From contig NZ_JACHGH010000005.1 of assembly GCF_014207435.1 (NCBI RefSeq), forward strand, positions 248,001 through 312,000: a stretch of 64,000 nucleotides of DNA, written 5' to 3'. Positions 43,084 to 51,307 of the stretch are shown here, in pieces. The translations under genes and the position numbers were made by a program. Each line of letters begins with the position of its first letter. Position 1 is the stretch's first letter. The notes below the pieces were generated by a model. It was given only the letters and a program-made list of their open reading frames with translations, made no database searches and was not told the DNA's origin. The DNA is from Salirhabdus euzebyi. GTDB taxonomy: Bacteria > Bacillota > Bacilli > Bacillales > Alkalibacillaceae.

Positions 43084-43130
43084 GATATAAAAAAGAGGCT
43101 TAAACAATGTGTCCAAGCCTCTCTTACATC

Positions 43131-43592
43131 CTACCCTCCAAAAAAGATCCCTGGAGGTAATGGTACAGCAAATACAAATTTAAATAGAACGAAGAAAAAT
43201 ATACTCACACCAAATGCTGTAATTCCTGCATGAAGCATTTTGCTTTTATTGCTTTTCTCCTTCTCATCTCTTTGTAAATAGAAGCAGAAAGCCCAGATAT
43301 AAATAATACTCGCAATGAGGAATCCAACTAAACCAATGACGATAAGGTAACCAATCATACCTAAGCTCATCACCATAACTTTTCGTTTATTAATATCATC
43401 AAAAGCCTTTTTATCTTCTTTTTTAATAATGCTTTTAATAAAGAAAATGATGCTACAGACTAATAGTATAATTCCTGCAGTTCTCGGGAACACATAACTC
43501 ATCTCAGAGAGCCCGCGTGTCTCCCATAGAGCAAAAGCAGCAACAAAAATAAATATAATAGAAGAAACAATATCATGATTAACCCTTTGCAT
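43131..43592 (-). CDS. tctB: Tripartite transporter small membrane subunit, TctB family
   Basis: 153 residues with four membrane segments (about 10-25, 34-52, 72-98 and 120-145). The start MQRVNHDIVSSIIFIFVAAFA and the PRTAGIILLV segment fit TctB (DUF1468), the small membrane protein of tripartite tricarboxylate transporters. It follows tctA after a family B repeat, with a GGAAGGAG ribosome site. By analogy with SlcF in the SlcHFG sulfolactate transporter it may belong to sulfolactate uptake. Confidence 0.85.
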   Translation of the reverse strand: MQRVNHDIVSSIIFIFVAAFALWETRGLSEMSYVFPRTAGIILLVCSIIFFIKSIIKKEDKKAFDDINKRKVMVMSLGMIGYLIVIGLVGFLIASIIYIWAFCFYLQRDEKEKSNKSKMLHAGITAFGVSIFFFVLFKFVFAVPLPPGIFFGG

Positions 43593-43610
43593 TACTTACT
43601 CTCCTTCCAT

Positions 43611-43638
43611 TCGGCAAAATTCGGGTGGTGACAGGCAC
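43611..43638. repeat. 28-bp repeat, family B, copy B3
   Basis: Same orientation as B2, with two base differences in its first half. It abuts the tctA stop codon with no gap and occupies more than half of the tctA-tctB spacer. Confidence 0.8.
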
Positions 43639-45159
43639 TTATCCCTGGATCTCTTCATCTATTTTTGACTTAGATCTGAAGATTGTGCTTAGTAGTGGTC
43701 CTACTATTGATAGGATACATAGTGCAATTAACACGACTGAAATTGGGCGTGTGAAGAACAATTCAAATGTGTTCCCAGATGCTTTTGCCATTAGCATAGA
43801 TTGAGCTAATCCTCTTTCTGCGATTGGACCAAGAATTAATCCTAGTACAATCGGAGCTGGATTAAACCCTACTTTCTTCATCACATAAGCTAAAAGACCA
43901 AAACCAATCATCAAGGCTACATCTAAAAAGTTATTTCGAATTGCATACGAACCGACAATAGTTAAGAACACAATGGAAGGAGCTAAATAATAAACAGGAA
44001 GGGATATGACTTTCCCTACATATCTAGAGCCCATAAGACCAAATATCAACATGACAACATTGGCTACAATAAAGGCTACTAAGAAGGTATAAACGAGACC
44101 AGAGTGCTCCTCTAACAAATCAGGACCCGGTCGAATACCTTGCATCATCAATGCCCCTAAAATAATTGCAGCAGGTGGAGCTCCTGGAATACCTAATGAA
44201 AGTAAAGGAACTAAGGATCCGCCTACTTCCGCATTGTTAGAAGCTTCCGAAGCAACAACCCCGTCCACTTTTCCTTTACCAAATTCCTTTTTATCTTTTG
44301 AAAAACGAACAGCCGCATCATAAGATAATAAGGCCGCTACGTTTCCACCAGCACCGGGGATAATACCAGTAATAATACCGATGATAGAGGAACGAATAAC
44401 TAATATTGGCCTTTTAATAATGTAGAAAAAAAGCTTTCTTGCGACTCCTCGTTCTTTTTTCACTTCTTTATTCTTCTTTTGTTTTATCTTACTCTCAATC
44501 ATTCCTATGACTTCTGGTATACAGAAAAAGGCGATTAAAATAACGATTAATTCTAACCCTGCTTGTAGTGGCGAAAAACCGAAAGTATATCTCGACTCAC
44601 CACCAACTGGGGAAATACCAATCGTACTAATGAGGAGACCAACCGCTCCACCCATTAAACCTTTTAACATAGAACCAGAAGATAACGTTGCAATCATCGT
44701 TAAACCTAACATGGCAATCCAGAAATACTCTGGAGGACCAAAACGTAATGCTAAAGTTGCTAACAGAGGTGTAAGGAATAGGAGAGCAAGACCCCCTATT
44801 ACCCCCCCAATCCCGGAACTAACTGCCGCTGCAATTAATGCTTGGGTTGCCTTCCCTTTTTTGGTCATTGGATAACCATCGAAGGTCGTAGCAATGGCAG
44901 ATGGTGTACCAGGTGTATTGATTAAAATGGCTGAAATACATCCACCATAGATCCCACCAATATACAAACCACCAAGTGTAATTAATGATGTATCTGCCTG
45001 CATCGTAAAGGTAAAAGGTAATAATAATGCCAGCGCCATCGTTGCCGTCAACCCTGGTAAGGCTCCAACGATAATACCCGCTATTACCCCTGCACACATG
45101 AGCAGTAAATTGATAGGATTTGTTAGTGAACTGATTATGTCAGGAAGAAACTCTAACAC
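43639..45159 (-). CDS. tctA: Tripartite transporter large membrane subunit, TctA family
   Basis: 506 residues from a GTG at 45159, chosen because GGAGGTG sits six bases before it; the frame is open to a TTG at 45174. About eleven membrane segments. TctA signatures: GALPGLTATMALALLLPFTF, LGGLYIGGIYGGCISAILIN, TPSAIATTFDGYPM and GIIPGAGGNVAALLSYDAAVR. It forms the channel for a substrate delivered by the TctC protein. In this context the best guess is sulfolactate (SlcG role). Confidence 0.92.
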   Translation of the reverse strand: MLEFLPDIISSLTNPINLLLMCAGVIAGIIVGALPGLTATMALALLLPFTFTMQADTSLITLGGLYIGGIYGGCISAILINTPGTPSAIATTFDGYPMTKKGKATQALIAAAVSSGIGGVIGGLALLFLTPLLATLALRFGPPEYFWIAMLGLTMIATLSSGSMLKGLMGGAVGLLISTIGISPVGGESRYTFGFSPLQAGLELIVILIAFFCIPEVIGMIESKIKQKKNKEVKKERGVARKLFFYIIKRPILVIRSSIIGIITGIIPGAGGNVAALLSYDAAVRFSKDKKEFGKGKVDGVVASEASNNAEVGGSLVPLLSLGIPGAPPAAIILGALMMQGIRPGPDLLEEHSGLVYTFLVAFIVANVVMLIFGLMGSRYVGKVISLPVYYLAPSIVFLTIVGSYAIRNNFLDVALMIGFGLLAYVMKKVGFNPAPIVLGLILGPIAERGLAQSMLMAKASGNTFELFFTRPISVVLIALCILSIVGPLLSTIFRSKSKIDEEIQG

Positions 45160-45272
45160 TCTCCCACCTCCCAATATATATTTCTATCTATCTTTTCTCT
45201 TTATCTTTTAATTGGAATGGACGCCCATCCCCAAACTTACTGGGGATTTGGACGTCTCTCCATATTAAAACC

Positions 45273-46250
45273 TTAGTTTCCTTTAACCTCTTCTAAAATT
45301 CTTGAGTATTGTTCTTTTTTCGTAGCAATGTACTCAACCGCTGCATCATGGCCCATTTTCTTCGGCTCAAAGCCTTCTGCATACATTTCATCCATGACAC
45401 CAGGTTCATCTAAAATGTCTAAGAATGCTTTTTCTAGCTTAGCGATAATCGCTGGGTCTGTTCCAGGTGGTACAGCTACTCCACGGTCAATACCAGCAGT
45501 CATGTCGTAACCTTCTGCTTTAATTGTCGGTACGTCTGGAAGTGGCTTAAATGTTTCCTCAGAACCAATCGCAAGAATTTTCATATCTTTCGCATACTTC
45601 ACGAGGTCACTGGAGTTCGCAAAAAGGACCTCTGTATTTCCACCTAAAAACGCTTGAACGGACGGTGCTGCACCATCAAACGGAATATATTGCATCTCAA
45701 CTCCAGCTAAATCTTGTAGCTGCAAGAAAGCTAAGTGATGGCCAGAATAAGTACCTGATCCAGCTGCAGTAACAGAACCTGGATTAGCTTTCGCTTTTTC
45801 CACTAGATCTGCTAATGAGTTAATGTCACTATCCTTTGAAACAGCGATACCAATAGGTGTCGCCTGAACAATTGCTACTGGAACGATATCTTCTGTTTCA
45901 TAACCTGTATCATCATTGGATAATGGCTGCAAAATAATGTGTGGAATATTCATACCAGATAGGAAATATCCATCAGGATCTTTATCCACTAATTCGGTCC
46001 AACCAACAGAACCACCGCCACCAGGCTTATACTGAATAACAACACTCTGTCCTAACGCTTCCTCTAAATACGGCTGTTGACGTCTTGCTTCCACATCTGA
46101 TTGACCACCTGGATCAAACGGGATGCTATACGTTATCTTCTTGGATGGGTAATCTTCTGGATCTTCCGTACTTCCTGCACTATTGGCACATGCCCCTAAA
46201 ACAAATAGACCACAAAGCACAAACACTAAAGCCAACCATTTTGTTTTCAT
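45273..46250 (-). CDS. tctC: Tripartite transporter substrate-binding lipoprotein, TctC/Bug family
   Basis: 325 residues from the ATG at 46250, which follows AGGAGG; the longer frame from 46304 adds a leader without support. Lipobox LGAC at about residues 18-21. Bug-type fold: KKITYSIPFDPGGQSDVEAR, VIQYKPGGGGSVGW and AAGSGTYSGHHLAFLQL. The carboxylate-binding loop with the PGG pattern fits small hydroxy-acid anions. A perfect cre (46325-46338) lies upstream. Proposed role: SlcH, binding sulfolactate; tricarboxylates remain possible. Confidence 0.88.
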   Translation of the reverse strand: MKTKWLALVFVLCGLFVLGACANSAGSTEDPEDYPSKKITYSIPFDPGGQSDVEARRQQPYLEEALGQSVVIQYKPGGGGSVGWTELVDKDPDGYFLSGMNIPHIILQPLSNDDTGYETEDIVPVAIVQATPIGIAVSKDSDINSLADLVEKAKANPGSVTAAGSGTYSGHHLAFLQLQDLAGVEMQYIPFDGAAPSVQAFLGGNTEVLFANSSDLVKYAKDMKILAIGSEETFKPLPDVPTIKAEGYDMTAGIDRGVAVPPGTDPAIIAKLEKAFLDILDEPGVMDEMYAEGFEPKKMGHDAAVEYIATKKEQYSRILEEVKGN

Positions 46251-46324
46251 CAAATTCCTCCTCTTAATTAGGAAAGTAATTCTTTCCTTTTCCATCATAT
46301 TCATGGATTTATGTTTAAATTTTT

Positions 46325-46338
46325 TGTAAGCGTTAACA
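46325..46338. promoter_or_regulatory. Consensus cre (CcpA) site before tctC
   Basis: TGTAAGCGTTAACA matches TGWAANCGNTNWCA throughout. It lies between the GntR stop and the tctC start, 75 bp before the ATG. Confidence 0.85.
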
Positions 46339-46355
46339 TTTTTGCGGAAAAAAAT

Positions 46356-47081
46356 TTAATTAGTGCTGGAACTCTCAGATGAGGATAGATTAGTAAGAAG
46401 TGAACGCTCGACGCTCTCTAAATGGTGTGTCATTGCTTTTTTAACAAGAAGCTTGTCACCTAATCGTAAAGCTTCTATAATTTCCGTATGTTCTTGAATG
46501 GACTGACTTACTCTCCCAACAATTTTCATTGACTGAATTCTGGATTCCTCAAGTAAGTCAATTAAACTAATCATAATTCGGACTAAAAACGTATTTTTAG
46601 AAATTCTCGCTAGTGTTAAATGAAATTTTTGATCAAGATTTGCAATTTGCTCTACGTTAGCATTTTCACGGACTAACTCCTTAGATGTGTTCACGATATG
46701 AACAAGTTCATTCAATTCGCTTTCGGTAATATGATTGACAGCCCAATCGATACCACTGACTTCTAACACTTTACGAATCGCAAACAAATCAACAATATCT
46801 TCCGTTCCGAGGAAAAAGGAGCTAGCAATTTTATTGAGGTGCTCATCTTTACTCGAAACGTATACCCCATCACCGTGTTTAATCGTTAAGTAACCCATTG
46901 CTTCTAATATTTTGTAGGACTCGCGCACAGAGTTTCGACTGACATTTAATAGGTCTGCCATTTGTCTCTCTGCCGGAAGCTTTTCCCCAGGCTTAAACTT
47001 GTTTTCATGAATCAATTGCTTAATGTAATCCCCAACAACACTTGAAATACCTTTGCGATTTAATTTAAAACCTTCATACAC
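46356..47081 (-). CDS. GntR family regulator, FadR subfamily
   Basis: 241 residues. N-terminal winged helix typical of GntR (IKQLIHENKFKPGEKLPAER, then QMADLLNVSRNSVRESYKIL); C-terminal FCD all-helical effector domain with metal-binding His/Asp residues (DLFAIRKVLEVSG, NLDQKFHLTLARIS, EHTEIIEALRLGD). It sits inside the sulfolactate island and is the likely pathway repressor; TTGGT/ACCAA inverted sites lie before it (47165-47188) and before suyA (51105-51138). Confidence 0.88.
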   Translation of the reverse strand: MYEGFKLNRKGISSVVGDYIKQLIHENKFKPGEKLPAERQMADLLNVSRNSVRESYKILEAMGYLTIKHGDGVYVSSKDEHLNKIASSFFLGTEDIVDLFAIRKVLEVSGIDWAVNHITESELNELVHIVNTSKELVRENANVEQIANLDQKFHLTLARISKNTFLVRIMISLIDLLEESRIQSMKIVGRVSQSIQEHTEIIEALRLGDKLLVKKAMTHHLESVERSLLTNLSSSESSSTN

Positions 47082-47164
47082 GGATCACACCTCTTCGCTT
47101 CATCCCAGCCATACTAGGCGAAGGACAATTTCTTCATCTGCATAACTCCCCCCTTTTTAAGGTA

Positions 47165-47188
47165 ATTGGTCGGATGACCCAACCAATT
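47165..47188. promoter_or_regulatory. Candidate GntR operator upstream of the GntR gene
   Basis: AATTGGTCGGATGACC followed by CAACCAATT. Arms AATTGGT and AACCAATT pair. CCAACCAATT is shared with the site before suyA. Confidence 0.5.
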
Positions 47189-47291
47189 ATAATTCAAATA
47201 GTATAGAATTGTATCTAACTATTCAATATTTTCCGAAAACTTGTATTATACGAAATTCCTATAATATTTATTTAAAAAAATTATATAAAAT

Positions 47292-48353
47292 TTATGCATT
47301 TACTCTTTCCTTAGGAAAATCAACCTGTACAGCTGTGGCAAGGGATTGTAATTCTTCTTTTACTTGTTCAGAAATCGTTATCCCAGACGCCAAACGTTTC
47401 GTATATTCACGATTACGACGCTCTCCAGGATATAAAATTTCATCCACACCATCCTGTTTCGGCATTTCCTTCATATCTTCAAGGAAAATCTCCATTATTT
47501 TTTGGAACTGTTCAATCGGCATAAATTTTTCCACATCCATCAATATGAAAAAGTGCCCAACATTTGCTTGTTCCACTGTTTCACTGTAAATATTTTTTAC
47601 GTTTGGGCCAAAAGCAGCACCTGATAATACACCTGTTAAAATTTCTACCGCTAAGGCAAGCGCGTATCCTTTTGCTCCACCAACCGGTAATACAGCACCT
47701 TGTAAAGCCTCATTCGGATCTTCCGTCTCTACACCTTCTGAATCGATTGCCCAACCTTTAGGAATGGATTCATCTTGTTTTGCTGCTAAAATGATTTTCC
47801 CTCTCGCAACAACACTAGTGGACATATCAATAATGACAGGCTTCTCATCATCTGTTGGAAAACCAAAAGCAATCGGATTCGTTCCAAAAAATGGTTTGAT
47901 ACCACCCCACGGAGCAATCCCAGGAGGTGAATTCGTGAATGCCATGGCAGCAACATTCTCTTCACATGCTTTTTGGCAAAAGTAAGAGGCCGTACCGAAG
48001 TGATTACTGTTACGTACGCCGATGGCAGCAACCCCGGTCTTTTTTGCTAGTTTAATACCTTCTTGAATAGCTACATAGCTCGTAATTTGCCCAAGTCCGT
48101 TATCTCCGTCTACTAATAAGACAGATTCACCCTTCTTTTCTACCTTTATATTAGGATTCGCATTTATCGTTTTCGTTTCATTCATTCTTTTCGCATAAAT
48201 GCCTAACCGGCTAATCCCGTGGCTATCGACACCTTCTAAATTTGCCCGAACTAATGCATCAGCGGCCACTCTTGCATATTCTTCCTCTACACCAATAGCC
48301 TCAAATACGTGTTGACCAAATTGCTTTAAATCTTCTGCTTGGTAGGTTGGCAA
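47292..48353 (-). CDS. comC: LDH2/MDH2-type dehydrogenase, probable (R)-sulfolactate dehydrogenase ComC
   Basis: 353 residues from a TTG with GGGGGG before it. Family motifs: GVDSHGISRLGIYAKRM with the active-site His, VRNSNHFGTASYFCQKA, and the C-terminal GGAKGYALALAVEILTGVL. The family has an unusual NAD(P) fold and includes malate, lactate and sulfolactate dehydrogenases. Position beside an SlcC-like dehydrogenase and SuyAB makes (2R)-3-sulfolactate/sulfopyruvate the most likely pair. A malate or ureidoglycolate role is possible on sequence alone. Confidence 0.78.
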   Translation of the reverse strand: MPTYQAEDLKQFGQHVFEAIGVEEEYARVAADALVRANLEGVDSHGISRLGIYAKRMNETKTINANPNIKVEKKGESVLLVDGDNGLGQITSYVAIQEGIKLAKKTGVAAIGVRNSNHFGTASYFCQKACEENVAAMAFTNSPPGIAPWGGIKPFFGTNPIAFGFPTDDEKPVIIDMSTSVVARGKIILAAKQDESIPKGWAIDSEGVETEDPNEALQGAVLPVGGAKGYALALAVEILTGVLSGAAFGPNVKNIYSETVEQANVGHFFILMDVEKFMPIEQFQKIMEIFLEDMKEMPKQDGVDEILYPGERRNREYTKRLASGITISEQVKEELQSLATAVQVDFPKERVNA

Positions 48354-48388
48354 GCATATCCCCCCTAATCTAGTAATCTATTACGTAA

Positions 48389-49333
48389 TTATACGGTGCA
48401 AAGCGCTTGTTTTCCTTCTAGCACCTTTCCAACTTCCTCCGCTACAAGTTCTGATGTTCTTACTTGCGCTTCTTCCGTGAGACCAGCGATGTGAGGGGTA
48501 AGTATAATTTTCTCATTCGTTAACAGTGGATTAGTTGGCTTAATTGGCTCCTGCTCAATGACATCCAAGTAAGCACCACCAATTTTGCTTAACGTAACGG
48601 CCTCTAGCAAATCCGCTTCATTAATAATCCCACCACGTGATGAATTGATTAAATAGGCGGTCGATTTCATTTGTTCCATTTCCTTCGCACCAATAAGATC
48701 CTTTGTCCCCTTCGTTAACGGAACGTGCATGGAAATAAAATCAGAATGTGATAAAAGTTCCTCTAAGGAAACCTGCTTTACCCCTAATTCGTTGTAAACA
48801 AAATCAAATTTTGATACAAATGGATCATACCCTAAAACATCTAACCCAAAAGCCTGAGCGCGTTTAGCAACCCGTTGCGCAATTTCTCCCAAACCTATGA
48901 GACCAAGCTTTTTCCCACATATTTCAGAGCCCGTAAATTGCTTACGGTTCCAATTTCCTAAGTGAACATCATCGTTTGCTTTCGAAAGGTTCCGACTCGC
49001 ATCAAACATCGCAGAGAAAACATACTCCGCAACCGAAGTCGCATTCGCATTTTTTGCAAACACTACTTTTACTTCTCTCTTTTTCGTCGCTGGAATATCA
49101 ATGTTATCTAACCCAACCCCTAATCTACCAACAACCTTTAAGTTGGAAGCAGCACCTAGTAATTCCTCATTTACCTGCGTCTGATTCCGCACGATTATTG
49201 CGTCTGCATCTTTCACCTTCTCCAACAATGTAGCTCTATCGGACCACAAAGAAGGATCATATTCCACATCTCCATACTTTTCAAGTAATTCTAGCCCATT
49301 CGGCCAGATCAATTCCGTTATGACAATTTTCAT
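48389..49333 (-). CDS. slcC: D-2-hydroxyacid dehydrogenase, probable (S)-sulfolactate dehydrogenase SlcC
   Basis: 314 residues. 3-phosphoglycerate-dehydrogenase-like: VVGRLGVGLDNIDIPATKKR, NAD-binding KKLGLIGLGEIAQRVAKRAQ, catalytic Arg in SSRGGIINEADL, Glu in VIEQEP and His in LTPHIAGLTEEA. It lacks the C-terminal ACT domain of biosynthetic SerA, so it is not the serine pathway enzyme. Genomic neighbours fit SlcC of sulfolactate degradation. It follows suyB after a 236-bp gap and precedes comC by 35 bp. Confidence 0.78.
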   Translation of the reverse strand: MKIVITELIWPNGLELLEKYGDVEYDPSLWSDRATLLEKVKDADAIIVRNQTQVNEELLGAASNLKVVGRLGVGLDNIDIPATKKREVKVVFAKNANATSVAEYVFSAMFDASRNLSKANDDVHLGNWNRKQFTGSEICGKKLGLIGLGEIAQRVAKRAQAFGLDVLGYDPFVSKFDFVYNELGVKQVSLEELLSHSDFISMHVPLTKGTKDLIGAKEMEQMKSTAYLINSSRGGIINEADLLEAVTLSKIGGAYLDVIEQEPIKPTNPLLTNEKIILTPHIAGLTEEAQVRTSELVAEEVGKVLEGKQALCTV

Positions 49334-49413
49334 ATTTACCCTCCTATAATGAGGTACAGTACTTAGGGGCTTTGAGTGCTGCCTAAGAAGCGCAATCGAA
49401 TTCAGTTTATGCC

Positions 49414-49440
49414 AGCACCCATTAGATTGGTGCTTTTTTT
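49414..49440 (+). terminator. Plus-strand-oriented hairpin with T-run in the suyB-slcC gap
   Basis: AGCACC pairs with GGTGCT over a 9-nt loop, followed by seven T on the plus strand. Both neighbouring genes are on the minus strand, so it faces against them. Confidence 0.55.
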
Positions 49441-49458
49441 GCTAAATATTTCTGCATG

Positions 49459-49540
49459 AGTGAAATATTTAGCTGCTAGAGTGATATCTTTTTGCATATG
49501 AGCGATATTTCAGCTCATTTATGTGATATCGGCTCAAACA
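49459..49540. repeat. Degenerate tandem repeat with exact 21-bp register (array 2)
   Basis: Words like AGTGATAT begin at 49459, 49480, 49501 and 49522, each 21 bp apart, with partial agreement of the rest of the unit (AGTGATATCTTTTTGCATAT). Confidence 0.65.
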
Positions 49541-49569
49541 CCCTATCTTGACCCCTATATAACTGTTGT

Positions 49570-50742
49570 TTAAATACTAATTCCAACTCGGTGAATCGCA
49601 AATCCTGTTTGTTCTTTTAAAATTTCCGCTTTCGTTAACTTCCCATTACACGTTTCTAGTATTTCGTCATACACTAGGTCGCCCGCTTGCTCTATAGTTA
49701 ACTTATCTTCAAAAATACCACTTAAGTCTAGCTCCATTGTGTCCTCCATGAATTGGAATGACTCGCCGTTACCAGTAATTTTAATCGTCGGCATAATTGG
49801 ATGGGAAATGGTATGCCCACCACCTGTACTAAACACAAGCACTTGTGCGCCACCTGCAGCAATACCAGTAATCGACTCACTGCCATGACCCGGTGTGTCC
49901 ATTACATATACTCCTGGCTCTCTATTCTCACAAACTTGTGCGTAATCTAAACCATCAATAATTGGAGCACTTCCGGACTTCATGTAAGCACCAAGTGATT
50001 TTTCCTCAATCGTACTTAAACCACCAACGATGTTATCTCCAGTAGGCTGAGAACCACGAATGTCTTCCCCACTTGCTAGAGCACGTCTTTCAATTCGATC
50101 AATATATCCAACAATCTTATCGCCAACACCTGGGTTCACAGAGCGTTCACGTAGATAACCTTCTGCCCCCATTAGCTCCATCGTTTCCGCTAAAATGGAG
50201 CGTCCACCTTGGTTGACAATTTTGTCTGAAGCAAAGCCTAATGCCATGTTAGATCCAATACCTGAACTTGTGTCAGACGTTCCACAGTTTAAACCAAGCA
50301 GCAAGTTGGAAACGCTTACTTTTTCACGAACTTGAGCAGACAACTTACGCTTTAACAGCATCGCTTTACGAGTTGCTTCCGCAGTTGCTTCAATTGCACC
50401 GTGTGCCTTACGAATATTCACTACCTCCACTGGCTTACCTGTTTTGCGAATTTCATGAGCAATTTCATCTGCTGTACAGCCTTCTTCTCGGAAATGATCA
50501 ATAACCACAACTGCCCCAACATTTGGATTTTTACCTGTTGCGACTAAAGTATTAAAAGTGTTTCGTAAATCTGGACGCACCTGACATCTTCCAAGTGGAT
50601 GCGTAATAGCTACTGCACCTTCTATTGTAGCTGCCACACGCTCTGCAGTTGAATTTGCATAAACTGTTCCAGATAAAATCAGTAACGTGTTTCGAACACC
50701 AACTGTATCATTTGGACGAACATAACCGTTAAAATAACCCAT
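49570..50742 (-). CDS. suyB: UxaA-family lyase large subunit, probable (2R)-sulfolactate sulfo-lyase SuyB
   Basis: 390 residues from the ATG at 50742, which has GGGGAGAG before it and starts right after the suyA stop. The N-terminus YVRPNDTVGVRNTLLILSG and the later GLNCGTSDTSSGIGSNMALG and DTPGHGSESITGIAAGGAQV mark the altronate/galactarate dehydratase and sulfo-lyase family. Paired with a separate 107-residue SAF subunit, as in SuyAB. SuyAB cleaves sulfolactate into pyruvate and sulfite. An altronate-type dehydratase is the alternative; the ComC, SlcC and YeiH neighbours argue against it. Confidence 0.8.
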   Translation of the reverse strand: MGYFNGYVRPNDTVGVRNTLLILSGTVYANSTAERVAATIEGAVAITHPLGRCQVRPDLRNTFNTLVATGKNPNVGAVVVIDHFREEGCTADEIAHEIRKTGKPVEVVNIRKAHGAIEATAEATRKAMLLKRKLSAQVREKVSVSNLLLGLNCGTSDTSSGIGSNMALGFASDKIVNQGGRSILAETMELMGAEGYLRERSVNPGVGDKIVGYIDRIERRALASGEDIRGSQPTGDNIVGGLSTIEEKSLGAYMKSGSAPIIDGLDYAQVCENREPGVYVMDTPGHGSESITGIAAGGAQVLVFSTGGGHTISHPIMPTIKITGNGESFQFMEDTMELDLSGIFEDKLTIEQAGDLVYDEILETCNGKLTKAEILKEQTGFAIHRVGISI

Positions 50743-50743
50743 C

Positions 50744-51067
50744 TTATACACTCTCCCCTGCATTAGCTTTTTCCTTAAATAAATCACCGCGTCCTCTGTT
50801 ACTCTCTATATTGTGAATGTGGACATGGTCCCCAACTTCAATATCCTCTAGTGCTGTACCGATACTTAGGCCATATTTCCAAATCGTATCCCCTTTTTTA
50901 ATTGAACGAACCGCAATTTTGTGTCCATAAGGGATGTCCTTTAACACTTTTACCATCTTCACTTCTCCACCAGCTTCTACTTCCACTTCTCTTCCAGCAG
51001 TCATTGTACGACTAATAACTGTACCCGTGTTATCCTTCGGGTCAATAACATGAACCTCTCTAGCCAT
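50744..51067 (-). CDS. suyA: UxaA-family small (SAF) subunit, probable sulfo-lyase SuyA
   Basis: 107 residues. A single SAF domain: VKVLKDIPYGHKIAVRSIKK then GDTIWKYGLSIGTALEDIEV and GDHVHIHNIESNRGRGD, ending in a short tail. It forms the small subunit of two-part UxaA-type lyases. First gene of the minus-strand sulfolactate operon, ATG preceded by GAGGAGGGG. The upstream region holds a TTGGTTGG/CCAACCAA inverted repeat. Confidence 0.82.
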   Translation of the reverse strand: MAREVHVIDPKDNTGTVISRTMTAGREVEVEAGGEVKMVKVLKDIPYGHKIAVRSIKKGDTIWKYGLSIGTALEDIEVGDHVHIHNIESNRGRGDLFKEKANAGESV

Positions 51068-51104
51068 TATAGTCCCCTCCTCATTTATTAAAAAAACTAA
51101 TACG

Positions 51105-51138
51105 TTGGTTGGTGGTCAATGGTTGTTTGGTCCAACCA
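51105..51138. promoter_or_regulatory. Candidate GntR operator in the suyA-yeiH divergent region
   Basis: Outer arms TTGGTTGG (51105-51112) and CCAACCAA (51131-51138), with an inner TTGGTCCAACCAA at 51126-51138. It shares CCAACCAATT with the GntR gene's own upstream site. Confidence 0.5.
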
Positions 51139-51197
51139 ATTTGATTCAACCCCATTAAAGCATACGCTCAGGAATTGTACAATATATTCGCAAAATT

Positions 51198-51226
51198 TTG
51201 ACATATTAGGATTTTTAATAAATAAT
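51198..51226 (+). promoter_or_regulatory. Sigma-A promoter for the YeiH-type gene
   Basis: TTGACA at 51198-51203, a 17-bp spacer, and AATAAT at 51221-51226; it leaves an 81-nt leader before the TTG start. Confidence 0.65.
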
Positions 51227-51307
51227 ATAAAAAAAGCCAATAATTTCTGCCCCCATTTTTATGGTAATGTGGTAAAAGACACTATTTATCCAAAGGGGGA
51301 AGAAAAA

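Noticed and set aside
45180-45272. Possible terminator hairpin between tctC and tctA (TCCCC/GGGGA)
   Set aside because: Short stem without a T-run on the transcribed strand; too weak to call.
49570-51067. Altronate or galactarate dehydratase
   Set aside because: Sequence family allows it, but no uronate genes are near, whereas two sulfolactate-type dehydrogenases and a sulfite/sulfate exporter are. Kept as the stated alternative.
51119-51307. 63-residue N-terminal extension of the YeiH-type protein
   Set aside because: Contains the mapped-looking promoter TTGACA-17-AATAAT and operator sequence; a ribosome site exists only before the TTG at 51308.
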